Shown here: piece after piece, positions 30,873 through 39,984 of the stretch
Position numbering within the stretch: the first letter of the stretch is position 1
How the letters are laid out: every line of letters begins with the position of its first letter
DNA from: JANJUB01 sp031386985
Lineage (GTDB): Bacteria; Armatimonadota; Fimbriimonadia; Fimbriimonadales; Fimbriimonadaceae
DNA length: 64,000 bases
Assembly: GCA_031386985.1 (NCBI GenBank)
Contig: JANNCV010000032.1
Span: 1 to 64,000 of the forward strand
Direction: 5' to 3'
Made by a program: the position numbers and the translations under genes
Notes under the pieces: model-generated
Seen by the model: the letters and a program-made list of their open reading frames with translations, nothing else
Told to the model about the DNA's origin: nothing
Database searches by the model: none

Positions 30873-32307
30873 TGCCCACCCCCGCCGCTAGCGCCATCAT
30901 GTTTGATTCCGTCACTTCTTCCCCCACTAGTTCACCCGCAATGTGCCGATCACGTAAAACAACTACTCGATCACAAAGCCCAATTAATTCGTTCATTTCC
31001 GAAGAAATGACCAAGCATCCGAGCCCCGATTTCGCCATTTCAACGATCAACTGGTAAATCTCCGATTTCGCGCCAACATCCACTCCCCGCGTAGGCTCAT
31101 CAAGGATGAGAAATTTTGGCTGAGTTTCAAGCCATTTCGCTAAAGAGACCTTCTGTTGATTTCCGCCGCTTAGGCTTTGAACAACCACGCCCGGTCCCTT
31201 GGCGCGAATTCCCAGTTTCTTAATCCAAACGTTGGCGGCTTGTCTTTCCCTACCCTTGTCCAGGGTCAATCCGCTGTAATGTCTCAGGTTCGCCATAACG
31301 GTGTTAACGGAAATACTCAGGCTCAAATGCAGCCCAGTTCCCTTGCGGTCTTCGCTCACATAGGCCGGAGCGTTTACAGACATCCGTCCGCTCAATCGGC
31401 GCCTCTTTCGGATAATTCCCTGGGCCAGTTCCGTCCGTCCCGAACCGATCAAACCGCCTAAACCTACAATCTCTCCAGCCCGAACTTCTAAATCCACCGG
31501 CCCAGGAAATCCATCAAATCGCACCGCATCCAAAATGAGAACCGGTTCGCCATCGTGGTCTACCAATTTAGGTGGATAAAGGTCTTGAAGCTCCCGGCCC
31601 ACCATTCGGTTGGCCAAGTCCGAACTCGTTAAGCCATCTTCACGCCGCAGCTCAGCCACCAACTCCCCATCTCGCAAAACGGAAACCAAGTCGGCGATTT
31701 CGCACACCTCATCCAGTCGGTGACTGACATAAATGACGCCAACGCCCTCTTGCTTAAGCAGTTTAAGGAGGTCAAGTAAATCGCGTGTTTCCCGTTCGGC
31801 GAGAACCGCCGTTGGTTCATCCAATATCAAGAACTTTGCGTTTTGGGCCAGCGCTTTTGCAATCTCGACGAGTTGCTTTGAAGCTAACGGCAACTCACCC
31901 ACCCTCTTCGTAGGGGGAATTTCAGAATTTAACCGCTTCAAGGCAAGACGCGCAGTCTCGTTCATGCGAGAGCGCCGGAGCAATCCAAGCTGATTTGGTT
32001 CCGATCCCAGTGAAATGTTTTCGGCGACCGACAGCGTATCAATCAGGTTCAGCTCTTGGTGCACCATCGCAATCCCGCGGTGCTCAGCGTCCTTAACCCC
32101 CGCAAAGCGCACGGCGTGATCGTCAATAATGAGCCGCCCCCGGGTTGGAGATTGAATCCCACTTAAGATTTTCAGCAAGGTGCTTTTCCCAGCCCCATTT
32201 TCACCAATAATCGCCCGAATCTCGCAAGTTCTGAGATCCAATGAGACGTCCGACAACGCGCGAACACCAGGATAGTCCATCGAAACATTTTCAACAACAA
32301 GAGTCAC
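30856..32307 (-). CDS. Sugar ABC transporter ATPase (RbsA-like, fused double ABC)
   Basis: The 483-residue protein holds two ABC domains. The first has GENGAGKSTLLKILSG (Walker A) and FLILDEPTAVLAERE (Walker B). The second has GLGGLIGSGRTELAQ in place of Walker A, LSGGNQQKVSLAKWL (signature) and FLILDEPTRGVDVG. This arrangement, with a degenerate second Walker A, is normal for RbsA/MglA. It drives uptake with the permease and binding protein. Start is GTG 32307, three bases after the stop of the hydrolase gene. Confidence 0.95.
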   Translation of the reverse strand: MTLVVENVSMDYPGVRALSDVSLDLRTCEIRAIIGENGAGKSTLLKILSGIQSPTRGRLIIDDHAVRFAGVKDAEHRGIAMVHQELNLIDTLSVAENISLGSEPNQLGLLRRSRMNETARLALKRLNSEIPPTKRVGELPLASKQLVEIAKALAQNAKFLILDEPTAVLAERETRDLLDLLKLLKQEGVGVIYVSHRLDEVCEIADLVSVLRDGELVAELRREDGLTSSDLANRMVGRELQDLYPPKLVDHDGEPVLILDAVRFDGFPGPVDLEVRAGEIVGLGGLIGSGRTELAQGIIRKRRRLSGRMSVNAPAYVSEDRKGTGLHLSLSISVNTVMANLRHYSGLTLDKGRERQAANVWIKKLGIRAKGPGVVVQSLSGGNQQKVSLAKWLETQPKFLILDEPTRGVDVGAKSEIYQLIVEMAKSGLGCLVISSEMNELIGLCDRVVVLRDRHIAGELVGEEVTESNMMALAAGVGIEGAA

Positions 32308-32310
32308 AGG

Positions 32311-34251
32311 CTAAAGCCCCTCCCTAACGAAGTTGGGGAGTGGTTGGGGAGGGGTCCGGGAATCATCGCGAATCCGAATATTTCTAAACCAAACCCGATC
32401 GCCGTGGTCTTGGAGCACGATGTGCCCTTTGGGAAATGTTCCAAAGTCTGCTCGACGCTCGAATTTGCTCTCACTCACTTGCCGCGTCCATAGCTCTGAG
32501 CCGATGTTTACGCTCACGACCCGCGCCCCGTTAAGCCAATGTTGTATGTGTTTCCCCTTCGCGATAATCCTCACCTCGTTCCACGATCCGGCCGGGCGCA
32601 ACATGTCCCAGCTCCGACCCGCGATTGCATACATTGATCCAGCTGAAGTCAGCAACGATAGCCCATCGCCATGCCGTTCATCGTCCAAAATCTGCATTTC
32701 GGGGCCAGTTAGATAGGCGTATTTCTGGGTTTCGCTGGCGCGATACAGGATACCGCTGTTGGCTCCCATCGAAGCCTTCCATTCGAGCCTTAGCTCAAAG
32801 TCGCCATATTGTTCAGTGGTCGTCAAATCGCCTCCATCGAGCTCAGGATGAACCGCAATGACGCCATTTTCTACTTTCCAAGCCGGGGCATAGGTGGGAG
32901 TGTTAAACCCCTTAAATCCATTCAGATCTTTGCCATTGAAGAGCAATCTAAACCCTTCGGTCGCTTCCTTGGTCGTGAGCCGGTTGATGGGCCGTAAGTG
33001 AGGAGCAACGGCGTGCGTACGCTTCGGTATCTTGATAAGGGAATACCACGCCTCGCGCGCCCACAGGGGTTTCCCTTGCTCGTTATGCAAACCATAACCA
33101 AGTTTCGCATGCACAACATTGCCAGCTCGCATCTCCTCGCATTCAAGAAAAACGCGCAGGCGATCCGCCGATACAGTGACCGACTTAATGTTGAGAACCT
33201 CCTCTTCGGCAGGCTTGCAACCGTAGTTCTTGTCGGCGGAATAATGCCACTGGCGAAGAGCGTAATCAGCCGGATCATGCCCAATCCCCGCGGCCATGGG
33301 GGTACTGAACTCAATCTGAAGGCCGTTCGAGTACGCTCGAACCGCTTTCATCTCATAAGCTGCCACGCCCGCAGGCCTTAGGTTGCTTGCTCCACGGTAA
33401 CCGACCGGAATCAGGCATCCCTGTGACCGTCCCTCCACGTTATCTAGAGCGACCCTTCCCGTTTTTTGATAGATGTCGTCAATTAGCAATTGATCACGTA
33501 GCGGCCCAGAAACTATCCGATAGACCCCCCGGCCCCACGTTCCATCCGGCAACCAAGCAAGGTCGGTAGTTCCGAGACGTAAGCTCGCAACGCCATATCT
33601 TGACGGCGCGTTTTGGACTTTGTAAAGGCTAGGACGAGCCGATCGCAATACCTTCCGTAAACTCACGGGCCATTGGCCAACCCATGGGTTCCGATTTCGT
33701 GGCTCTTGTAAAATTTTGGGGCCGGGCGTCATCTTTTCGTCAGATTTCGCTGAAAATAAGTGCTCCGCAGGAATTGTTTCAAATCGCCGCTCACCTACTC
33801 TTTTCCACTCCAGTTTCAACTGGGGCTGACCGTGTGGAAGATACTCGATAAGCAATGGATGGTTGCCTACCTTGAGCGCCACCCGCGTTTCGCGAACTCC
33901 AATTACATACGATCCATTGAGCCAGTTCAACCCAATCTCAATCGCCGGTTTCTCACCAAGAAACATCCTGGCTGGACCCATCGAACTCAGCCGAATAACG
34001 TATGCGCCCGATTTGTTCGTCCTCAAAAAACCGTTAACCGACACAAAAACTTGCTTGTCAAGCCCTACAACCGTGGCCATATCGTTGAGTGCAAGAACGG
34101 GCACCTTGACAACGACATTGGGAGACTGACCGCCCTTGATGAGGGGAATAGTGTCATCAATAACCCCCCGCTTGACCGAGAACACCCTCAAATTGAGCCC
34201 ACTTTGCAACCCGGATGTTTGCAAAGAAAGGGCAACAAGGGCACTGATCAT
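32311..34251 (-). CDS. 3-keto-disaccharide hydrolase-domain protein (DUF1080)
   Basis: The 646-residue protein has a short N-terminal signal and about 400 residues with no recognised domain. The C-terminal 210 residues are DUF1080: FRLLFNGKDLNGFKGFNTPT, then NSGILYRASETQKYAYLTGP and GSWNEVRIIAKGKHIQHWLN. DUF1080 proteins bind or cleave 3-keto-glycosides. It starts the sugar-transport operon, so the imported sugar may come from its action. The C-terminal PPQPLPNFVREGL is encoded by a REP-like repeat (32314-32357). TAACAT lies nine bases before the ATG. Confidence 0.85.
   Translation of the reverse strand: MISALVALSLQTSGLQSGLNLRVFSVKRGVIDDTIPLIKGGQSPNVVVKVPVLALNDMATVVGLDKQVFVSVNGFLRTNKSGAYVIRLSSMGPARMFLGEKPAIEIGLNWLNGSYVIGVRETRVALKVGNHPLLIEYLPHGQPQLKLEWKRVGERRFETIPAEHLFSAKSDEKMTPGPKILQEPRNRNPWVGQWPVSLRKVLRSARPSLYKVQNAPSRYGVASLRLGTTDLAWLPDGTWGRGVYRIVSGPLRDQLLIDDIYQKTGRVALDNVEGRSQGCLIPVGYRGASNLRPAGVAAYEMKAVRAYSNGLQIEFSTPMAAGIGHDPADYALRQWHYSADKNYGCKPAEEEVLNIKSVTVSADRLRVFLECEEMRAGNVVHAKLGYGLHNEQGKPLWAREAWYSLIKIPKRTHAVAPHLRPINRLTTKEATEGFRLLFNGKDLNGFKGFNTPTYAPAWKVENGVIAVHPELDGGDLTTTEQYGDFELRLEWKASMGANSGILYRASETQKYAYLTGPEMQILDDERHGDGLSLLTSAGSMYAIAGRSWDMLRPAGSWNEVRIIAKGKHIQHWLNGARVVSVNIGSELWTRQVSESKFERRADFGTFPKGHIVLQDHGDRVWFRNIRIRDDSRTPPQPLPNFVREGL
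32314..32357. repeat. REP-like repeat at the 3' end of the DUF1080 gene
   Basis: AAGCCCCTCCCTAACGAAGT then TGGGGAGTGGTTGGGGAGGGG provides two C/G-rich arms. It resembles the split REP at 4763-4801 and has become the coding sequence for the last dozen residues and the stop of the gene. Confidence 0.5.
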
Positions 34252-34260
34252 CGGCTCTCT

Positions 34261-34266
34261 ATGTTA
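34261..34266 (-). promoter_or_regulatory. -10 TAACAT, 9 nt before ATG 34251
   Basis: TANNNT hexamer preceding the first gene of the sugar operon. Confidence 0.45.
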
Positions 34267-34289
34267 CCGAGATTCCATTTAGGTTGCGT

Positions 34290-34964
34290 TCAGGCGCTTG
34301 AATGTTCGCCTTTCCGAACCAAAATTGTTGCGCCGGCGATGCACCCGGGCAAGCAGATCAAGTTAACCAGCGGGATTAGACTCAAGATTCCGCAACAGAT
34401 CGCAAACTCCCGGGCTTTCGGTAGCCGCGAGGAAGCGCGTTTCTGGGCCGGGTAGTAGAGCCCCCGGCGCGCATAAGCACAAGCCGTGAAATCGTAGAGG
34501 CTCAGCCAACCCACCGGCCAAGCCGATAGCCACGGCACCGTGAAACTTAGCAAAGCAGAAAGCAACGAGACGCCAACCGTGAGGGGAAGGCGAGCCATTG
34601 AGTCAGCTAATGCACGGCCCAAGCTAGTTTGACCATTTGGAGCGGAACCAAACACGCGCTCCTCAACGCGCAGACTCAACTTGTCCCAAAGCAATGAGGA
34701 TAGCATTCCATTGATGCCGAAGAAAATTGGTCCGGCGATGAAACTCCAAGCGATGAAGAACGCGATTCGAGCGACCCAGATAGACCAGCTCTCTGGTACT
34801 CCAAGCCGAAGAATCAGGTCTCGAAGCGGCCCAACCAGGGCGAAGTTCGCCGAGATGGAAACAAGAGCGTAAATCAGAATTCCCCACAAAATGGGCCGAA
34901 TAATGAATCCGCGAAGTTCCTTCTGCCCAAGGGTCATCCGTATTCCTGAAACCAGGTATTCCAT
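34290..34964 (-). CDS. EI24-domain (CysZ-like) membrane protein
   Basis: The 224-residue protein has four hydrophobic blocks and the EI24 pattern: an N-terminal amphipathic SGIRMTLGQKELRGFIIRPI and the central SFIAGPIFFGINGMLSSLL. CysZ proteins import sulfate, but many EI24 proteins are uncharacterised, so substrate is unassigned. TAAACT precedes the ATG by eight bases. Confidence 0.8.
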   Translation of the reverse strand: MEYLVSGIRMTLGQKELRGFIIRPILWGILIYALVSISANFALVGPLRDLILRLGVPESWSIWVARIAFFIAWSFIAGPIFFGINGMLSSLLWDKLSLRVEERVFGSAPNGQTSLGRALADSMARLPLTVGVSLLSALLSFTVPWLSAWPVGWLSLYDFTACAYARRGLYYPAQKRASSRLPKAREFAICCGILSLIPLVNLICLPGCIAGATILVRKGEHSSA

Positions 34965-34972
34965 AGTTAGCT

Positions 34973-34978
34973 AGTTTA
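34973..34978 (-). promoter_or_regulatory. -10 TAAACT, 8 nt before ATG 34964
   Basis: TANNNT hexamer at leaderless spacing. Confidence 0.5.
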
Positions 34979-35029
34979 CGCAAAGTCTGACAATTGGATT
35001 CTAGCGTGGGGATTTGTCCCCAACTCGAA

Positions 35030-35035
35030 TACAAT
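35030..35035 (+). promoter_or_regulatory. -10 TACAAT, 7 nt before ATG 35043
   Basis: TANNNT hexamer at exactly the spacing expected for transcription starting at the A of ATG. No Shine-Dalgarno is present. Confidence 0.55.
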
Positions 35036-35042
35036 CTAGAGC

Positions 35043-36416
35043 ATGAGCCGTTGGCGATGGGGTTGGATTTTCATCGGCATCTTGGCCATAGTCGTAGTCC
35101 TTTCTCGAAGTTCCTACAACGGCCTTCTCAAAGACAGCGATACGATTCTCATCTTAAATGGCATCCAAGCTCGCGGGGCACCGCTCTCTTGGTTTGGTAG
35201 CGACTGGCCGCTGGGGAATCACTTTTATCGGCCCGTCGTAACCCTGCTGTTTGAGGCGAACTTGGCTCTCACTGGCAAGAACCCGGCGGGATTCGCTCTT
35301 ACAAACGCACTTTTAGGTGCCTTCTCAATATTAGCTCTGTTTTGGTTTCTCCGAGAGCTCACGGATCGCTTAAGCCTCAGCGTTTTGGGCGCCGGGTTGT
35401 TCGGGTTTTGGCATTTGGTCGGTCGAGATCCGCACGTTGACTGGATTGGCTACGGGGTCATGGGTTTGTCTCTAGTGGCCCTAGCACTTCCGGGCCGCCC
35501 GAGGTTACCCGCACTTTTGAGCCTCTGCCTCGGTTTGGCATTGGTCTATGAACTCGCCTCAATCGCCCCATTTCGGCGTGGAATTATTGAATGGATACCG
35601 GGCCGCACCGCTTCAACAATGACGTTTTTTTGTCTGGTAGCAATGGCCGCCTATGCCCGCTCTGTTCGCGTCGGTTTACCACCAACTGCATCAGAACCTG
35701 GGCCGCTTGATCCGCCTGCAACCAAGGGGAGCTCTCGCTTATCGGGTGGCTCGCCGTGGCCATGGGTCGCGCTTTCGCTCGTTTGTGCCGCCTTAGCAAT
35801 GGGGTCATACGAGCAAGCAATCATGCTTCCGTCCTTGCTTATCGGCGTGGCAGTAACCATGAAGATGAGGCGTTTTCAGATCCACTGGGGGCCGCACATC
35901 GGGTTTTGGCTCTTGGTTATTCTTTACACGACGATACGAAACATCGTAGTTCCGGCAGGAGTTTCGGACTATCAGGCGCAACAGTTTAGGAGCAGCGCTG
36001 CGGTCTTCCTTACCCTGTGCGATTACGTGTTTCCGGCAGCGCGAGATGCAGTTAACTTGATGCGTTCGTTAGATATTGGCTTCTTCGGAGTTTTGACGAC
36101 TCAGGTTGGGGCTATCCTTGCAATAGGGGGGCTCGTGGGCAAAGTAAAGGAAGGGTTAGCCAGGGTGGATCGAACACTCGCGGCAACCCTAATGTTCGGG
36201 TTTGCGGGGTCAGTTTTGGCGTTTCTGCCGATGGCATTTCTTAAGCCGTTTGATACCTATAACCACTATCACTATTGGTCGGTAGCGTTGCGCTCCGCCT
36301 TTGTTGCGGGCCTCTTGATCGTTGTCGGTGAATGGCTTACTTGCGCACTGTCGCCCCGAGCGATTCAAGCGCCGAAACGGCTTGCTCCCGCACCTGGTTC
36401 GCTTCCTCATCCGTGA
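35043..36416 (+). CDS. Polytopic membrane protein (PMT/glycosyltransferase-39 style)
   Basis: The 457-residue protein has about ten hydrophobic helices. The start GWIFIGILAIVVVLSRSSYN, the loop GSDWPLGNHFYRPVVTLLFE and the DPHVDWIGYG segment fit the GT-C (dolichyl-phosphate mannosyltransferase-like) superfamily, which uses lipid-linked sugars. The catalytic Asp motif is not certain. A Pro/Gly/Ser-rich insert (about 215-240) interrupts the helices. The last 80 bases overlap the 3' end of the convergent pheT gene. Confidence 0.7.
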   Translation: MSRWRWGWIFIGILAIVVVLSRSSYNGLLKDSDTILILNGIQARGAPLSWFGSDWPLGNHFYRPVVTLLFEANLALTGKNPAGFALTNALLGAFSILALFWFLRELTDRLSLSVLGAGLFGFWHLVGRDPHVDWIGYGVMGLSLVALALPGRPRLPALLSLCLGLALVYELASIAPFRRGIIEWIPGRTASTMTFFCLVAMAAYARSVRVGLPPTASEPGPLDPPATKGSSRLSGGSPWPWVALSLVCAALAMGSYEQAIMLPSLLIGVAVTMKMRRFQIHWGPHIGFWLLVILYTTIRNIVVPAGVSDYQAQQFRSSAAVFLTLCDYVFPAARDAVNLMRSLDIGFFGVLTTQVGAILAIGGLVGKVKEGLARVDRTLAATLMFGFAGSVLAFLPMAFLKPFDTYNHYHYWSVALRSAFVAGLLIVVGEWLTCALSPRAIQAPKRLAPAPGSLPHP

Positions 36417-38316
36417 AGTTTTCACCGTGCTTTCTCAGTTGCAAAGCTACCGCTAGCGAGTGTTTGCCGTCCGGGATTCCCGCGCCATCGTAAACATCAA
36501 AGAGCCAATGATCTTCCAGGACGTCACCGCAGGCTCGCTTTATGGTGCGAGCCAGAGACTCGTAGGGTGTTGATTTTTCGACAATAAAAGCAATGTCTCG
36601 GCGGACCGAAGGGTTGCGGCTGATGGGCTGATAGTGGATGTCTTTCAGAGTTGCTTGAGCAAGAGAATCAAGGCAGAGTTCGGCCAAAACGGTGCCGGCC
36701 GGGAGCCCGAGCTCATCGGCAATGTTGGGGTGGATTTCCCCGATCACGCCAAAGGTTGAGACCTTAGCTTGCCTGGTTGGATGAAAGCGCGGGTCATCTC
36801 CTTCCTTAAATTCAATTCCTTCGGCCAGACTCTGGATAACACCCTTAAGCGAGTAGAAATCCGCCCACGGAATCGGGTCCTTTGCTCGGTTCAGAGGGAA
36901 CAGTTGCCCTTGGCTGAGGAAGGCGATGGAACGGCTTTCACTCTCACCAAAAATCCTTCCGGCCTCGAAAAGGTGGATATCGCGGCCTCCGTTGCGTTGG
37001 GCAGCCTCAGCTAGGCTTGGAAGGATCGAATTTCTCAAGATGGCATGATCAGGTGAGCCCGGATTTCTAGGCCCCGTTCTCTTTCCGATGCCGTCAAGCG
37101 GGTGTTCATCGCGAAGGGTGTGGCTGATGCATTGTACGAATCCGCAGGCGATCACCTTGGAGCGTATGTCATCAATGGCTTGCTCGATGGCAGATTGTCC
37201 GCCTCGAGCTGATCCGGGAGGGAGGGCTTCGGGAATCTTGTCGAACCCGTGAACTCGACCGATTTCTTCGACAACGTCTTCTTCGGCGACCACATCGGGT
37301 CGCCAGGTGGGGGCAATCACGGCATTCCGCGAGGTAAGCGCTCCGGAATTGAAACCCAGGCCGTTCAAATAGCCCATGGCTTCCTCATCCGTGAAATCCA
37401 ACCCAAGTAGCACTCGCGCCCGATCCATTCTTAGTTGGATCGTCCTGGGTTCAGGGGGGCGTGGATAGACGTCTTCCACCAGCTCCGCTCCGATTCCGGT
37501 GAACTGTTCGTGCAACTCTGAGAAGCGACACAAGGCACGCACAACGCCGGCGGGATCAACGGATCTTTCGAAACGATAAGATGCTTCGGTATTGAGCCCC
37601 ATTTGCTTGCGCGTTCGTCGCACCGACGTGTTCAAAAAGTGGGCTGATTCGAGCAAAACCCGCTTGGTGTTCGCGGTCACTTCGGTGACAAGTCCGCCCA
37701 TCACGCCTGCCGCTCCAACTGGCTTTGCCGCATCGCAAACCATCATCTGATCGGGCCTCAGCTCGTGCTCCTCGCCGTTTAGCGTTGTCAGTTTTTCGCC
37801 GGGTTTCGCTTGGCGCACGATGATTTTTTGACCTTCTAACGTGTCCAAATCAAAAGCATGCATCGGTTGGCCGAGTTCGAGCATCACGTAGTTCGTGAGA
37901 TCAACCAGCAAACTGATAGGGCGTTGACCCGCTTGGCGGAGACGCTGCTGCATCCAATCAGGGCTTTGAGCGGGGGAAACTCCTTCAAAGGTGCAACAAG
38001 CGAATCGGTTGCAATCTGCTGTCTCGATGCTCACCCTTCCCGAAGTTGTTGGCAGATTAGGCTTAAACTCAGCCATTTTATGATAAAGATCTGTGGGATT
38101 AGCTTTATTATCCTTAGCTAGAACTTCTCTTGATAAGCCAAAGACTGAAAGCCCATCGCCGCGGTTCGACATCACTTTGACATCCAAAACGTGATCGCCC
38201 TCGACCTCTTCGATCCCCTCGAGCTCAAATCCGGCCATCGTGAGAAGGTCGCCAACTTCCCCAGCGGTAAGTTGGGTGTTCACGTAATCCCGGAGCATCT
38301 GATAAGGGAACTTCAT
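36337..38316 (-). CDS. pheT: Phenylalanine-tRNA ligase beta subunit, short form
   Basis: The 659-residue protein has the B1 start (MKFPYQMLRDYVNTQLTAGE), B3/4 editing domain (LLVDLTNYVMLELGQPMHAF), B5 (RVLLGLDFTDEEAMGYLNGL), and the C-terminal FDX-ACB domain (RNPSVRRDIAFIVEKSTPYE). It charges tRNA(Phe) as a PheS2-PheT2 tetramer. Most bacterial PheT are near 790-800 residues because an EMAP-like tRNA-binding domain is inserted after residue 40; here LTMAGFELEGIEEVEGDHVL runs straight into DVKVMSNRGDGLSVFG, so that domain is absent. pheS is not in the window. TACAAT precedes the ATG at ten bases. Confidence 0.95.
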   Translation of the reverse strand: MKFPYQMLRDYVNTQLTAGEVGDLLTMAGFELEGIEEVEGDHVLDVKVMSNRGDGLSVFGLSREVLAKDNKANPTDLYHKMAEFKPNLPTTSGRVSIETADCNRFACCTFEGVSPAQSPDWMQQRLRQAGQRPISLLVDLTNYVMLELGQPMHAFDLDTLEGQKIIVRQAKPGEKLTTLNGEEHELRPDQMMVCDAAKPVGAAGVMGGLVTEVTANTKRVLLESAHFLNTSVRRTRKQMGLNTEASYRFERSVDPAGVVRALCRFSELHEQFTGIGAELVEDVYPRPPEPRTIQLRMDRARVLLGLDFTDEEAMGYLNGLGFNSGALTSRNAVIAPTWRPDVVAEEDVVEEIGRVHGFDKIPEALPPGSARGGQSAIEQAIDDIRSKVIACGFVQCISHTLRDEHPLDGIGKRTGPRNPGSPDHAILRNSILPSLAEAAQRNGGRDIHLFEAGRIFGESESRSIAFLSQGQLFPLNRAKDPIPWADFYSLKGVIQSLAEGIEFKEGDDPRFHPTRQAKVSTFGVIGEIHPNIADELGLPAGTVLAELCLDSLAQATLKDIHYQPISRNPSVRRDIAFIVEKSTPYESLARTIKRACGDVLEDHWLFDVYDGAGIPDGKHSLAVALQLRKHGENFTDEEANQVREQAVSALESLGATVRK

Positions 38317-38326
38317 TCGAGGCTGA

Positions 38327-38332
38327 ATTGTA
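38327..38332 (-). promoter_or_regulatory. -10 TACAAT, 10 nt before ATG 38316
   Basis: TANNNT hexamer just upstream of pheT, near the parB stop. Confidence 0.45.
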
Positions 38333-38340
38333 CCGGGAGG

Positions 38341-39183
38341 CTAGTCTAGTTCGATTCCAAGAACCTCGGCAATGCGAATAAGATCGCTTTCCGAGAAGAA
38401 GGGAATGGTGATCGTGCCACCTTTTTCGGAGCCGGTCAGCTTAATCGGCGCACCCAGATGCTCGCTCATTCGCTCTTGCAACGCTCGCCAGTTGGGATCG
38501 GTTTGATCTATCACCGTCCTCTTTTTAGCTAGTTTTCGCGGTGACTTGGCCACGAGTTGCTCAACTTCGCGGGAGTTTAGGCCATTCTTGATGATCAACT
38601 CGAAGAGGGCAATTTGTTGGAGCGGGTTGGTCACGGTTAGCAACGGTCTAGCGTGCCCTTCGCTTATCTGCCCGGTTTCGAGCGCTTCGATGATTCTCTC
38701 CGGCAACGCAAGAAGACGCACCGTGTTTGAGATCGTTGCCCTCGATTTGCCCACCCGAATTGCGACACTTTCGTGAGTTAACTCAAACTCATCAAGCAAT
38801 CGGCGATAGGCCTTGGCCGCTTCAACTGGGCCAATGTCTTCGCGTTGGACATTCTCAATAAGCGCGATTTCGAGCGATTGTTGATTACCCGCCGAGCGCA
38901 CAATGATGGGGACGGTCTTGAGTCCGGCCAGTTTTGATGCCCGGAACCTCCTCTCCCCCGCGATAAGTTCATACTTTCCTTCCGCAATCGGTCTTACCAC
39001 AAGAGGCTGGAGCACTCCGACCTGCCGAATCGAGTTCGCTAGATCTTCCAAAGCCGCTTCATCAAAGCGAAGTCGGGGCTGGCGAGGGTTCGGGATGATC
39101 GAGTCTACGGAGACCTCATTTGAAGTGCTATCTGATTGTTCGGCGATCAGCTGGCTAAGCCCCTTTCCTAAAGCTTTTCTCAT
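38341..39183 (-). CDS. parB: Chromosome-partitioning protein ParB
   Basis: The 280-residue protein has the N-terminal ALGKGLSQLIAE, the CTPase/ParB box (VRPIAEGKYELIAGERRFRA then SKLAGLKTVPIIV), a helix-turn-helix (THESVAIRVGKSRATISNTV) and a C-terminal dimerisation part. ParB binds parS sites, slides as a CTP clamp and loads condensin. Its ATG overlaps the parA stop by four bases. No parS (TGTTTCACGTGAAACA) was found in the window. Confidence 0.96.
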   Translation of the reverse strand: MRKALGKGLSQLIAEQSDSTSNEVSVDSIIPNPRQPRLRFDEAALEDLANSIRQVGVLQPLVVRPIAEGKYELIAGERRFRASKLAGLKTVPIIVRSAGNQQSLEIALIENVQREDIGPVEAAKAYRRLLDEFELTHESVAIRVGKSRATISNTVRLLALPERIIEALETGQISEGHARPLLTVTNPLQQIALFELIIKNGLNSREVEQLVAKSPRKLAKKRTVIDQTDPNWRALQERMSEHLGAPIKLTGSEKGGTITIPFFSESDLIRIAEVLGIELD

Positions 39184-39947
39184 GCCGATAGGACCTCGGC
39201 AGCCAACTGCTTATAGGCTTCCGCACCTTTGGAGGAAGGGAACAGCGTGACGGCGGGCTTGCCAAAACTTGGAGCTTCGCTTAGTCGCACGTTCCGGGGA
39301 ACCGGTACGTGGGCGACTTTCGCTCCGAAGTAGCCCCGAATCTCTTCGGCGACCTGTTGGTTCAGCTTGCTACGCGGATCGTACATCGTGAGCAAGACTT
39401 TACCGATTTCCAGACCGGGGTTGATTCTCTTCTTCACAATCTCCACCGTTTTCATGAGTTGGCTTAGGCCCTCCAAGGCATAGAATTCACACTGCATCGG
39501 CACGAGAACGCGATCAGAAGCACTCAAAACATTTATGGTGAGTAGTCCGAGAGCCGGAGGTGAATCAACAATGATCCAGTCAAAGTCATCGCGCACTGCA
39601 TCCAGCATTTCCCGCAAAATCATCTCCTTTCCAACCGCGCCTTGAAGCAGAGGTTCGGCCCCGGCTAAATCCAAAGTTGCCGGCAAAATGGATAAGCATT
39701 TGTCTAAGTTTATGATGCAGTTCTTAACCGTATCGGTGTTCCCGTCAATGGCGTCTTGATAGGCTTCGTACAGGGTGGATTCGAGTTCTTGCTTTTCAAT
39801 ACCGAGTCCGGTTGTGGCGTTTCCCTGGGGGTCTGAGTCAACAAGCAGAACGCGTTTTCCGGCAAGCGCCAGGCTGGCGGCGAGGTTTACGGCCGTTGTT
39901 GTTTTGCCGACTCCCCCTTTCTGATTAACAACCCCCCAAATCGGCAC
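39180..39947 (-). CDS. parA: Chromosome-partitioning ATPase ParA (Soj)
   Basis: The 255-residue protein has the deviant Walker A KGGVGKTTTAVNLAASLA, switch region DSDPQGNATTGLG, and the Asp motif DWIIVDSPPALGLLTINVL. It is a chromosomal-type ParA with no N-terminal DNA-binding domain, acting with ParB in segregation and origin control. Start is GTG 39947, six bases after CATAAT on the minus strand. parAB is often near the origin; the DnaA-like gene with DnaA boxes lies about 25 kb away. Confidence 0.96.
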   Translation of the reverse strand: MPIWGVVNQKGGVGKTTTAVNLAASLALAGKRVLLVDSDPQGNATTGLGIEKQELESTLYEAYQDAIDGNTDTVKNCIINLDKCLSILPATLDLAGAEPLLQGAVGKEMILREMLDAVRDDFDWIIVDSPPALGLLTINVLSASDRVLVPMQCEFYALEGLSQLMKTVEIVKKRINPGLEIGKVLLTMYDPRSKLNQQVAEEIRGYFGAKVAHVPVPRNVRLSEAPSFGKPAVTLFPSSKGAEAYKQLAAEVLSA

Positions 39948-39953
39948 TAATGA

Positions 39954-39959
39954 ATTATG
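39954..39959 (-). promoter_or_regulatory. -10 CATAAT, 6 nt before GTG 39947
   Basis: One mismatch from TATAAT, at leaderless spacing from the parA start. Confidence 0.45.
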
Positions 39960-39970
39960 GCTGAAAGGGA

Positions 39971-39976
39971 TAGAAT
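39971..39976 (+). promoter_or_regulatory. -10 TAGAAT, 8 nt before ATG 39985
   Basis: TANNNT hexamer only 12 bases from the divergent parA -10. A GAGG lies between it and the ATG and could also help initiation. Confidence 0.5.
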
Positions 39977-39984
39977 TGAGGCAG

